DNA from: a bacterium
Lineage (GTDB): Bacteria; Krumholzibacteriota; Krumholzibacteriia; Krumholzibacteriales; WJIX01
Direction of reading: 5' to 3'
DNA length: 6,484 nt
NCBI GenBank assembly: GCA_021160845.1
Contig: JAGHBT010000155.1
Span: 1 to 6,484, forward strand
Part shown: in pieces, positions 1 through 6,484 of the stretch
How positions within the stretch are numbered: position 1 is the stretch's first letter
Layout of the letters: each line of letters opens with the position of its first letter
The notes under the pieces: generated by a model
Told to the model about the DNA's origin: nothing
Databases searched by the model: none
The model's input: only the letters and a program-made list of their open reading frames with translations
Translations under genes and position numbers: made by a program

Positions 1-491
1 GAAAATACACACGTGAAGATTATATCTCTCTTATTAAAGAGGCCAGAAAAATTGTTCCGGATTTGGCTATAACTACCGATATAATCGTAGGGTTTCCAAC
101 AGAGGAAGAATCAGATTTTGAAAATACAATGGAGGTTGTCGAACTAGCTCGGTTCGATTCGGCGTTTACTTTTAAATATTCATCCCGTAAGGGAACCGCG
201 GCATACAGGATGGAAGATGATGTAGGTGTCGCAACGAAGAAGAGTCGATTGGCCTATTTGAATGAAAAAGTAAAAGAGATACGCCTTGATATTTTTAGAC
301 AATTAAAAGGAGAAAAATTTAAAATCCTTCTTGACGGAAGGGTTAAAAAGGGTAAGGATCAATATATCAGAGGTAGAACGCCACATTTCAGAAATGTGAA
401 TGTCGATCCCGGCAAGTTAAAAGAAGGTGAAATTTTAGATGTTAAACTGCAAGAATTGAAGGGTTTTACATTTATTGGAGAAGAAATTTAG
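1..491 (+). CDS. miaB: MiaB, tRNA-2-methylthio-N6-dimethylallyladenosine synthase (3' part only)
   Basis: This is the C-terminal part of a radical-SAM methylthiotransferase; the 5' end lies outside the window and the first complete codon is at 3. MiaB adds a methylthio group to the isopentenyl-adenosine at position 37 of tRNAs that read UNN codons, using two iron-sulfur clusters and SAM, in the cytoplasm. Seen here: the end of the radical-SAM barrel with the family motif TTDIIVGFPTEEE (around 75-115), then the FKYSSRKGTAAY segment that corresponds to the MiaB-type 'F-YS-R-GT-AA' signature, and a C-terminal TRAM-like RNA-binding region (about 300-488) containing GRTPHFRNVNV. The cluster-binding cysteines would lie upstream and cannot be checked. 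The paralogues MtaB and RimO are less likely because the FKYS-R-GT-AA segment fits MiaB better. The stop at 489-491 is followed 12 bases later by lapA, so the two genes are probably co-transcribed. A TTG at 63 is internal and not the start. Confidence 0.9.
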   Translation, partial: KYTREDYISLIKEARKIVPDLAITTDIIVGFPTEEESDFENTMEVVELARFDSAFTFKYSSRKGTAAYRMEDDVGVATKKSRLAYLNEKVKEIRLDIFRQLKGEKFKILLDGRVKKGKDQYIRGRTPHFRNVNVDPGKLKEGEILDVKLQELKGFTFIGEEI

Positions 492-496
492 GGAGG
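491..496 (+). promoter_or_regulatory. Ribosome binding site of lapA
   Basis: A strong Shine-Dalgarno-like GGGAGG overlaps the last base of the miaB stop codon and lies 7 bases before a GTG at 504. It decides the non-ATG start of the small downstream membrane protein and suggests translation follows on from miaB. Confidence 0.75.
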
Positions 497-503
497 TAAT
501 TTC

Positions 504-827
504 GTGTGGATAATACGTGGAGTAATTCTATTGGTAGGAGCTGTCGGAATTATTTGGCTCGGGACAGAAAATGCCGGAACTAAAATTACATTTTATTTAT
601 TCAACCATACATTTTCTGAAGTTTCATTAAATCTTGTCATTATTGTCTCATTTATTTCCGGTATGATTGTATGGGCAATTGGTGCCTGGATACGTGAACT
701 GCAGCTGGTATTGCAATTAAGGAAAGGGAAAAGGAAAAGTGAAAAACTTCTGGATGAAATTTCAGATTTGAGAAACATTCCTTTGAATGAAGAACGGATT
801 GAAGAAGATGGGATCTCTCGATCATAA
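504..827 (+). CDS. lapA: LapA-like (DUF1049) small inner-membrane protein
   Basis: This encodes a 107-residue protein with two predicted membrane helices, about residues 3-20 and 42-63, separated by a short polar loop (NAGTKITFYLFNHTF). A basic, probably coiled-coil cytoplasmic tail follows (about 64-95, rich in K, R, L and E) with an acidic end. Size, topology and the 'N---I-F-LF---F-EVSLNLVIIVSFISGMIVW' pattern fit the LapA/DUF1049 family (typically around 100 residues). In E. coli LapA partners LapB in lipopolysaccharide assembly and control of LpxC stability. The assignment is strengthened by the next gene being LapB-like, the same order as in E. coli. The GTG start at 504 is chosen for its GGGAGG site 7 bases upstream; the following codon is TGG. 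The family is short and poorly conserved, so sequence alone gives moderate support and context supplies the rest. Confidence 0.8.
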   Translation: MWIIRGVILLVGAVGIIWLGTENAGTKITFYLFNHTFSEVSLNLVIIVSFISGMIVWAIGAWIRELQLVLQLRKGKRKSEKLLDEISDLRNIPLNEERIEEDGISRS

Positions 828-839
828 AATTTTAAGTCT

Positions 840-2000
840 ATGATTATGAATACTAAACTTATTTTAATAGCGATATTTGTTGGGAGCTTGCTTTTACTTA
901 CGCTGTTACTCCTAGTTGAGAAGAAGAAGCGGGGAGTTTCGAGCAAAAAGCTATATATAGAAGCTTTATATGCTTTATTAGGTAGGGATAAGGGGCTTGC
1001 ACTTAAATATCTGAAAAATGCCGTAAAGGGTGGAGAAAACAGGGTAGGCGCCTATATACTCCTTGGAAATCTGCTTCGAGGGGATAATCAATTGGGAAAG
1101 GCGCTTCAAATCCATCGAAGTATGGCTATTCGCAAAGATCTTTCCTATGAGGAAAAAGGACTCATACAGCTAGCGATAGCTGATGACCTTGCCGATCTTG
1201 GAAGAATTGATGAGGCAATAAATACACTAAACATTATTAAAAATATCAAGAAAAATCGGGAAGCCCTTCTCGCACTTAACAAATTCAATCACATGAAAGG
1301 TGACTATAAAACAGCCTACAGGAATATAAGGGATGCCGCTGTTATTGATGTCGTAATTACCAAAAATGTGGTAGCTTCTTATTTGATTGCAGCATCTGCG
1401 ATTTGTCTCGATAATAATAGGGTGGAAGAAGCCGTAAAATATTCAGAACTTGCATTAAAACAAAACCGTAACTACCCACCAGCACTATATATATCCGGGA
1501 AAGTACTTGTTGCCGATGGGAAGAGTAGTAAAGCTATGGAAAGATGGATATCTCTCTTGAATTTGGATATATCTTTTTTCCGCCTGACAATCGATTTGAT
1601 TGAGAAAACGCTCTTTAAAGATCAGAAATTTCAGAAACTCGAGACAATACTTGTAGATCTCTACGCGAAACATCCCGGGAATCCGGAGATCTTTATGTCA
1701 TTTATTTCTTTTTACACGAAAAAGGGTGTACCTGAAAAGATAATACAAATGTTTGAAAATGAGGTTGGACAATTAAGAATGAATAATACCCTGAGGATTC
1801 AAATGGCCCTTGTTTATATAAGTCAGGATAATCTCGCAAAGGCTATCCAAACGCTTAAGATGGATGGGGAAGAGAAGCAAACCCCGGACGAATATAAATG
1901 TACAGTTTGTGATAACAAGGTTAATATTCCCCTTGCTTATTGTGAGAAATGTTGTGGGATTGATACTTTCAAAAGGTACCATGAAGAAATTCCTGATTAA
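840..2000 (+). CDS. lapB: LapB (YciM)-like TPR protein with C-terminal rubredoxin-type metal-binding domain
   Basis: The 386-residue product matches the LapB plan and length (E. coli LapB is 389). It has one N-terminal membrane anchor (about residues 7-26) followed by KKKR, a long cytoplasmic array of TPR helices (about 38-340), and a C-terminal zinc-ribbon/rubredoxin-like knuckle. The segment LGNLLRGDNQLGKALQIHRS followed by DLSYEEK (about 75-105) closely resembles the LGNLFRSRGEVDRAIRIHQ...LTYEQ region of E. coli LapB. The metal ligands appear as CTVC (C354, C357) and CEKC (C368, C371), with an extra C372. In E. coli LapB recruits LpxC to FtsH for degradation, balancing LPS and phospholipid synthesis; the same role here is inference. 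No good Shine-Dalgarno precedes the ATG at 840, and ATG 846 in the same frame is an equally possible start. It lies 12 bases after lapA and overlaps the next gene by 20 bases. Confidence 0.88.
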   Translation: MIMNTKLILIAIFVGSLLLLTLLLLVEKKKRGVSSKKLYIEALYALLGRDKGLALKYLKNAVKGGENRVGAYILLGNLLRGDNQLGKALQIHRSMAIRKDLSYEEKGLIQLAIADDLADLGRIDEAINTLNIIKNIKKNREALLALNKFNHMKGDYKTAYRNIRDAAVIDVVITKNVVASYLIAASAICLDNNRVEEAVKYSELALKQNRNYPPALYISGKVLVADGKSSKAMERWISLLNLDISFFRLTIDLIEKTLFKDQKFQKLETILVDLYAKHPGNPEIFMSFISFYTKKGVPEKIIQMFENEVGQLRMNNTLRIQMALVYISQDNLAKAIQTLKMDGEEKQTPDEYKCTVCDNKVNIPLAYCEKCCGIDTFKRYHEEIPD

Positions 2001-3039
2001 CCTATTGTTCCTTATACCGATCTTGTTGCTAATTCCTCAAATGACGGGTTCAGTACCCTATAGTTTGATACAGATACGGAAACAGTATAATCGTGTGGAG
2101 TATTCAGCGGCCATGGAGGGCTTGAGAGGAATTCTTGGGGACCTTCGGGGTAATGACCTTCAGCATGGCAAATTTATGCTAGCACGGCTTGAAACTGATG
2201 TTTATAGAGATATTGGAATATATAAAGAAATTATATCCTCAGGGAGCCGTTCTCTTTCATTTGCCGCCAGTACGGAATTAGCTAAAATATATTACGCACT
2301 TGGAAAGTACGATAAGGCCCTTAAAGTGATAGAAATTGTTCCGAAATCCGCAAATTCAAGTGTACGAATGGAAGCGCTTTACTTCCGCGGTTTGTGCAAT
2401 AAGAAGATTGGAGCGTTGAACAGTGCGAGAAAGGATTTCCTGCGGGTTGATAAGGGTGAATATCTCTACAAAAGTTATATGGAAAGAGCGGAACTTGATA
2501 TGGAGATAGGGGATTATAAAGGGGCAATCGAGAAATATGAAACTATAGGAGGGATTCATTCCAATCCCATTGCTATCTTCAAACTTGGTGAGTGTTTTGA
2601 GATAACCGGGGATTCACATAAAGCCTTTGAAGTATATCATTCTCTCAGTAACCTCTTCCCAGAATCTCTTGAGTCACCGAAGGCAATAGATAAAATGCGT
2701 ATTTTTCTTTCAATGAAGAAGGATAAGCTAGAAAAGAGGAAAGGAGGGGGTGAGCAGCAGAAAAATGCTGAAAATGACAAGTTTAAATCGGTAAAGATAC
2801 CAGGTATTTATACTATTCAATTTGGAGCATTTCAAGAGCATGAAAATGCGTCCAGAGTTTCATCAAGCCTTTCCGATCTTTTTCTCGATGTTAGAATTGA
2901 GACAAAATACATATCGCCGGAAGTAAAACTGTTCAGGGTAAGAGTCGGCAGATATTCCGGGAGAAAAGACGCTGAGAATGATTCTTTACTGGCAACGGAT
3001 GAACTTGGACTCACCGGCAAAATTCTGACAATTCAATAA
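1981..3039 (+). CDS. Exported TPR protein with C-terminal SPOR (peptidoglycan-binding) domain
   Basis: The 352-residue product starts with a signal-peptide-like stretch (MKKF, then hydrophobic residues 4-19, ending near QMTGS). There is no lipobox cysteine, so it is probably periplasmic or stays anchored by that helix. Residues about 35-235 form TPR-like helical pairs, the clearest being AKIYYALGKYDKALKVIE (about 101-118), ELDMEIGDYKGAIEKYE (171-187) and KLGECFEITGDSHKAFEVY (201-219). A charged, glycine-rich linker (about 245-272) leads to a SPOR domain at 276-352: YTIQFGAF...ENA near its start and FRVRVGRYSGRKDAEN towards its end. SPOR domains bind denuded glycan strands at division septa. 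The ATG at 1981 is preferred over an in-frame ATG at 1864 because it begins a proper signal sequence, has AAAGG at 1972-1976, and leaves only a 20-base overlap with lapB. I do not recognise a named gene; a cell-division or envelope-maintenance role is inferred. Confidence 0.82.
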   Translation: MKKFLINLLFLIPILLLIPQMTGSVPYSLIQIRKQYNRVEYSAAMEGLRGILGDLRGNDLQHGKFMLARLETDVYRDIGIYKEIISSGSRSLSFAASTELAKIYYALGKYDKALKVIEIVPKSANSSVRMEALYFRGLCNKKIGALNSARKDFLRVDKGEYLYKSYMERAELDMEIGDYKGAIEKYETIGGIHSNPIAIFKLGECFEITGDSHKAFEVYHSLSNLFPESLESPKAIDKMRIFLSMKKDKLEKRKGGGEQQKNAENDKFKSVKIPGIYTIQFGAFQEHENASRVSSSLSDLFLDVRIETKYISPEVKLFRVRVGRYSGRKDAENDSLLATDELGLTGKILTIQ

Positions 3040-3040
3040 T

Positions 3041-5614
3041 ATGCCTACAAATCTTACACCATTGATGGCTCAATACCATGAGCTTAAGCAAAAATACAGG
3101 GATGGAATTCTCTTCTTTCAGGTGGGAGATTTTTATGAGACTTTTTACGAAGACGCTAAAGAGGTCTCAAAGATCCTGAATATAGCCCTTACTTCGCGGG
3201 ATAAAAAGAATCCTGTTCCCCTTGCCGGGGTTCCCATACACGCGGTTGATGCTTATGTAGCAAAACTTCTACAGGCGGGCAAAAAGATAATTGTCTGTGA
3301 TCAGGTCGAAGATGTATCAGAATCAAAGGGGCTGGTCAAAAGAGCTGTAACAGATGTAATAACCCCGGGTACGTCACTTTCACCGGCAACCCTAAACGAG
3401 AAGGAAAACCGTTATATTTTTTCACTGAAGGAAAGCGGGGATAGGTTTGGATTTGCCTTACTTTCACTTTCAACAGGGGAATTCAGCGTGGGGGAAGATG
3501 GGATTGATACCGTTGAAAACATCCTGGCAGTGTCGGATATACGTGAAGCAATCTATCCCGGTAATTTTGAAAACTTAAGAGGTATTATTTCGAATAACTC
3601 TGCAAGCTGCGCTATTGAAGATGTGGATCCCTATTATTTTAATGTTCACAAGGCAAGGACGGTCCTTTTAAATCATTTCAAGACCGAAAATCTGGTAGCT
3701 TTTGGAATTGAAGAAAAACAAGCAGCTACCGCGGCGGCTGGAGCTCTTCTTTCCTATGTTAAAGATCTGCGGCAGGATGAGCTAAAACACATAACTGAAA
3801 TAATAGATTTCAGACCGGGCAAATCGTTGATTTTGGACAGCCAAACAGTCAGGAATCTCGAGCTTTTTAGCCCCATAATGGGAGATTCTACCGAAAGCAC
3901 TCTAATAAACAACATCGACCATACAAGGACAGCAGCCGGAGGGAGGATGCTTCGTTCCTGGATTATGAGGCCATTAACCGAAATTAAAGCTATACAGGAC
4001 AGGCTTAATGCTGTAAATGCTCTGTATTCAGACCAGATAGTTCTTCGTAAACTTAGAGAAGCCCTTAAGCGGTTTCCAGATATTGAAAGAATAGTTTCAA
4101 GGGTTTCAACAGGCAAGGCCGGCCCGAGGGAACTTTTGCAACTTCTGAGGGCTTTGGAGCGTCTCCCGGAATTATCGGACATATCTTGCGAGTTAAAAGT
4201 CGATTATTTGGATAGATACACGGAAACACTGTCGAAACAAAGCGGGGTCAGAGAAGTTATAGCGGCAGGTATAAGAGAAGATTGCCCCGTTAATCTCCGC
4301 GAGGGTGGGGTAATAAAGGAGGGGTTTAACAAGGAACTCGATAAGTTGATAGAGAGATCCGAGGAAGGAAAGAGGTGGTTAGTTTCCCTGCAGGAATCTG
4401 AGAGAAAGAGCACCGGCATTCCTTCGCTCAAGGTGAGTTTTAACAAGATCTTCGGTTATTATATCGGGATATCAAAAATGCATATCAACAAGGTTCCGGA
4501 ACACTATATTGAAAAACAGACGCTTGTATCCTCTAAGCGATATGTTACAAAAGAACTTACTGAAAAAGAAGGACTTGTACTTTTGGCTCAGGCAAGGAGG
4601 GTTGAACATGAAAAAAGGATCTATAAAGATATTTGTGAAAGAATAACCGAAAGCAGCGCGGTTCTTCAGGAAATAGCGCGTGGCGTTGCTATACTGGATA
4701 TTGTCTCAGCGCTTGCACACCTTGCTCTAAAGCGGAATTACTGCCGGCCTGAAGTAAATGATTCAAAGAATCTTGTCATTAAAGATGGAAGACACCCGGT
4801 TGTCGAAATTATATCGAAAAAAGGGTTTATACCGAATGATATTGATTTGAGGCCTTCACAACGGCAGGTATTGATTATTACCGGACCGAATATGGGAGGA
4901 AAATCAACTATTATTCGTCAAATAGCCCTTATCTCGATTCTCGCTCATGTCGGCAGCTTTGTGCCAGCTTCAATGGCAGAAGTTGGAATTATGGACAGAA
5001 TATTTACCAGAGTTGGATCAAGTGATAATCTTGCCAGGGGAGAAAGCACCTTTCTCGTTGAAATGAGCGAAACCGCGAAGATTCTTCATAACTGTACATC
5101 AAAAAGCCTTGTGCTTCTTGATGAAGTAGGGCGAGGGACCAGTACTAGTGACGGGCTTAGTATTGCCCAGGCAGTAACCGAATTTCTTATGGAAGAAGAT
5201 AAGAAGAAACCAAAAACACTATTTGCAACCCATTACCATGAACTTACCTTCCTCGAGGAGAAGTACCCCAGGCTTTTTAATATGAAGGTTTCAATCAAGG
5301 AATGGAACGATGATATCATTTTTCTATACAAGCTTATTGAAGGAAAGAGTGACAAGAGTTATGGTATCAATGTGGCGCGGTTGGCAGGTTTGCCCGAAAG
5401 AGTGATAGAGAGAGCTCGTTCGATACTCCAATCTCTTAAGCGAGATGGCTCAATCCTCCCTGACCGGGAAGTAGTGGGGAGGGTTCAACCTACACTATTT
5501 AGAAATGAAGACCCAGTTCACAAAATCCTTAAAGAGTGTGATATTAACAGGATTACTCCACTGGAAGCAATTCAGCTTTTGTCAAAACTGAAAAAAATGA
5601 CAAAAAAGGATTAA
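3041..5614 (+). CDS. mutS: DNA mismatch repair protein MutS
   Basis: This is a complete 857-residue MutS (E. coli 853). It recognises mispairs and small loops and, after ATP binding, recruits MutL. The mismatch-recognition domain carries the GDFYE motif, with F31 (stacks on the mispaired base) and E33. The connector, core lever and clamp domains follow. The C-terminal ATPase contains the MutS Walker A GPNMGGKST (615-623, K621), Walker B LVLLDEVGRGTS with D694 and E695, and the THYHE switch with H731. After that come the conserved GINVARLAGLPERVIERA helix region and a C-terminal tail (DPVHKILKECDINRITPLEAIQLL) of the dimer/tetramer-forming type. All key residues are present, so the protein should be functional. 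It starts one base after the SPOR gene's stop, without a clear Shine-Dalgarno, so translational coupling is likely. It is the last gene before a terminator, and mutL does not follow it. Confidence 0.98.
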   Translation: MPTNLTPLMAQYHELKQKYRDGILFFQVGDFYETFYEDAKEVSKILNIALTSRDKKNPVPLAGVPIHAVDAYVAKLLQAGKKIIVCDQVEDVSESKGLVKRAVTDVITPGTSLSPATLNEKENRYIFSLKESGDRFGFALLSLSTGEFSVGEDGIDTVENILAVSDIREAIYPGNFENLRGIISNNSASCAIEDVDPYYFNVHKARTVLLNHFKTENLVAFGIEEKQAATAAAGALLSYVKDLRQDELKHITEIIDFRPGKSLILDSQTVRNLELFSPIMGDSTESTLINNIDHTRTAAGGRMLRSWIMRPLTEIKAIQDRLNAVNALYSDQIVLRKLREALKRFPDIERIVSRVSTGKAGPRELLQLLRALERLPELSDISCELKVDYLDRYTETLSKQSGVREVIAAGIREDCPVNLREGGVIKEGFNKELDKLIERSEEGKRWLVSLQESERKSTGIPSLKVSFNKIFGYYIGISKMHINKVPEHYIEKQTLVSSKRYVTKELTEKEGLVLLAQARRVEHEKRIYKDICERITESSAVLQEIARGVAILDIVSALAHLALKRNYCRPEVNDSKNLVIKDGRHPVVEIISKKGFIPNDIDLRPSQRQVLIITGPNMGGKSTIIRQIALISILAHVGSFVPASMAEVGIMDRIFTRVGSSDNLARGESTFLVEMSETAKILHNCTSKSLVLLDEVGRGTSTSDGLSIAQAVTEFLMEEDKKKPKTLFATHYHELTFLEEKYPRLFNMKVSIKEWNDDIIFLYKLIEGKSDKSYGINVARLAGLPERVIERARSILQSLKRDGSILPDREVVGRVQPTLFRNEDPVHKILKECDINRITPLEAIQLLSKLKKMTKKD

Positions 5615-5642
5615 ATTCCCGTTCAATGGCTTAACTTATGCT

Positions 5643-5674
5643 CACCAATACAACTGGAGTATTGTGCTTTTTTT
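5643..5674 (+). terminator. Intrinsic terminator after mutS
   Basis: The inverted repeat CAATAC (5646-5651) / GTATTG (5659-5664) forms a 6-bp stem around a 7-base loop. It can be extended by two more pairs (C5643-G5666 and A5644-T5665) with a bulged C at 5645. A run of seven T (5668-5674) follows immediately. This is the layout of a Rho-independent terminator, placed 28 bases after the mutS stop, although the stem is short and only moderately GC-rich. It would close the miaB-lapAB-SPOR-mutS transcript and separate it from the downstream gene. Confidence 0.7.
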
Positions 5675-5684
5675 CATATTAAAT

Positions 5685-5689
5685 AAAGG
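5685..5689 (+). promoter_or_regulatory. Ribosome binding site of the Rossmann-GAF gene
   Basis: AAAGG lies 7 bases before the ATG at 5697, a normal Shine-Dalgarno distance, and supports that start. Only about 20 bases separate the upstream terminator's T-run from this start, so any promoter must overlap the terminator region. Confidence 0.55.
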
Positions 5690-5696
5690 TATTTAG

Positions 5697-6484
5697 ATGT
5701 CCCGCAAAAAAAGGATAGCGATAATTGGAGGAGGCGAGAAGGAGCTTTCAATCCTTAGCCAATTCCACAACCTTCCGGGATATTCTATTCTAGGGATTTA
5801 TGACTGGAACAAAAAAGCTTTAGCGCTTGGAATAGCAGAAATTTTGGGAATAGATACCATTTCAGATAACTCCTTTCTTAATATATTCAGAACCGCCGAT
5901 TATATATTTGCTGATAGAAGCGATGTTAAATTCAAGGATGAAATTGATATATTAAGTTCTGAAAATTTGAATATTATTGATCTATCGGAAACGTATATGA
6001 TTCTTAATAACAAAGAAATACCAGAATCATCTAATGTCATATCAAGCATAGATAAGTTTGAAGAAGCCCTCCGGTACCTCGACAGAATCTCAAATCGGAA
6101 GAACCTTCTCGAATGGGTACTCGAGATAGCTGTTGAACAGCTTGGGGCATCTTCCGGTTCTATAATGCTTTCTCCGAGAGTACGGAGGAGCTCTATATTG
6201 GTTATGCTACCGGTTTGAGCCAGGAGGTGATAACAAACACGAGGCAAAAGCTGGGAGACGGAATAGCGGGAAAAGTGGCTTTATTGCGGAAAGCTGTTTT
6301 AACGAGAGATATTGAGGAGGGAACACCCGGCAATCTGACTAAAAAGGAAAGAGACAAGATTCAAAGCGCCGTTACGGCTCCAATACTATATAATGACAAG
6401 TTGATAGGAGTATTGAATATTTCTACAGACAGGGATGAAAGAGAGCTTACAGAAGATGATCGAGATAAAGTTGAGGGTCTGGCT
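5697..6484 (+). pseudogene. Rossmann-fold + GAF domain signalling protein, frame broken near 6174-6178 and cut by the window end
   Basis: The first frame gives 173 residues (stop at 6216-6218). The N-terminal part (about residues 6-130) looks like a Rossmann nucleotide-binding domain: IAIIGGGEKEL (7-17) is the glycine-rich loop, and GIYDWNKKALALGIAEILGI (33-52) supplies D36 at the end of strand 2. From about 137 (LLEWVLEIAVEQLGASSGSI) a GAF domain begins. At P160 the GAF pattern stops in this frame, giving a short meaningless tail. It resumes in another frame from 6176 (ESTEELYIGYATGL, then LGDGIAGKVA, then VTAPILYNDKLIGVLNIST) and stays open to the window end (103 codons). One base appears to be missing around 6174-6178. 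This may be a sequencing or assembly error rather than a dead gene. GAF domains bind small ligands and usually regulate an attached kinase, cyclase, phosphatase or transcription factor; that output domain lies beyond the window. It follows the mutS terminator, so it is probably a separate transcription unit. Confidence 0.75.

Noticed and set aside
1864..1980. In-frame ATG at 1864 giving the SPOR protein a 39-residue N-terminal extension
   Set aside because: The extension lies wholly inside lapB coding sequence (its C-terminal metal knuckle), has no family resemblance, and would bury the obvious signal peptide that begins at 1981.
3754..4182. 142-codon open frame on the minus strand inside mutS
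   Set aside because: It is the antisense shadow of well-conserved mutS codons, Ser/Leu/Arg-rich with no recognisable domain. The same applies to the minus-strand frame at 4204-4446 and the shorter ones opposite lapB and the SPOR gene.
5677..5684. TATTAAAT as a possible -10 element for the gene at 5697
   Set aside because: AT-rich resemblance only. No acceptable -35 hexamer lies at 16-18 bases upstream, where the terminator stem sits, so a promoter cannot be supported.
6168..6180. Programmed -1 ribosomal frameshift site in the GAF gene
   Set aside because: The junction (CTT TCT CCG AGA) lacks a slippery heptamer, and I saw no clear stimulatory stem-loop or internal Shine-Dalgarno at the right distance.
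5900..6247. 115-codon minus-strand open frame opposite the Rossmann-GAF gene
   Set aside because: It is antisense to sequence that encodes recognisable Rossmann and GAF segments on the + strand, and it has no recognisable domain of its own.

Overview
The window looks like a chromosomal segment of a Gram-negative-type bacterium with moderate to low GC. Evidence for an outer-membrane, LPS-type envelope is a LapA-like gene followed directly by a LapB-like gene (lipopolysaccharide assembly and LpxC control). Evidence for septal peptidoglycan biology is a TPR protein with a C-terminal SPOR domain. I cannot place the phylum from sequence alone. The divergent proteins and the gene order miaB-lapA-lapB-TPR/SPOR-mutS do not match the enterobacterial arrangement, so a less-studied lineage is plausible, but this is inference.

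Layout: all genes are on the + strand. The window opens inside miaB (about the last 160 codons, ending at 491). It is followed, with no room for promoters, by lapA (504-827), lapB (840-2000), a secreted TPR-SPOR gene (1981-3039, overlapping lapB by 20 bp) and complete mutS (3041-5614, starting one base after the previous stop). This reads as one operon, and an intrinsic terminator closes it at about 5643-5674. A separate gene then starts at 5697. It encodes an N-terminal Rossmann-type nucleotide-binding domain followed by a GAF domain. Its frame is broken by a one-base shift near 6174-6178, the GAF domain continues in another frame, and the window ends inside it.

How the genes relate: miaB (tRNA thiomethylation) and mutS (mismatch repair) are housekeeping genes that flank a three-gene envelope cassette. 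LapA and LapB are known in Escherichia coli as inner-membrane partners controlling LpxC turnover and LPS assembly. The third envelope gene, exported and ending in a peptidoglycan-binding SPOR domain, sits where a functional partner of LapAB could be expected, although its role is unknown. The window is mostly ordinary housekeeping sequence. The points most worth a second look are the lapAB-SPOR cassette and the broken Rossmann-GAF gene. I saw no mobile element, CRISPR array, tRNA or rRNA, and the only gap between genes longer than 15 bases is the 82-base stretch after mutS.
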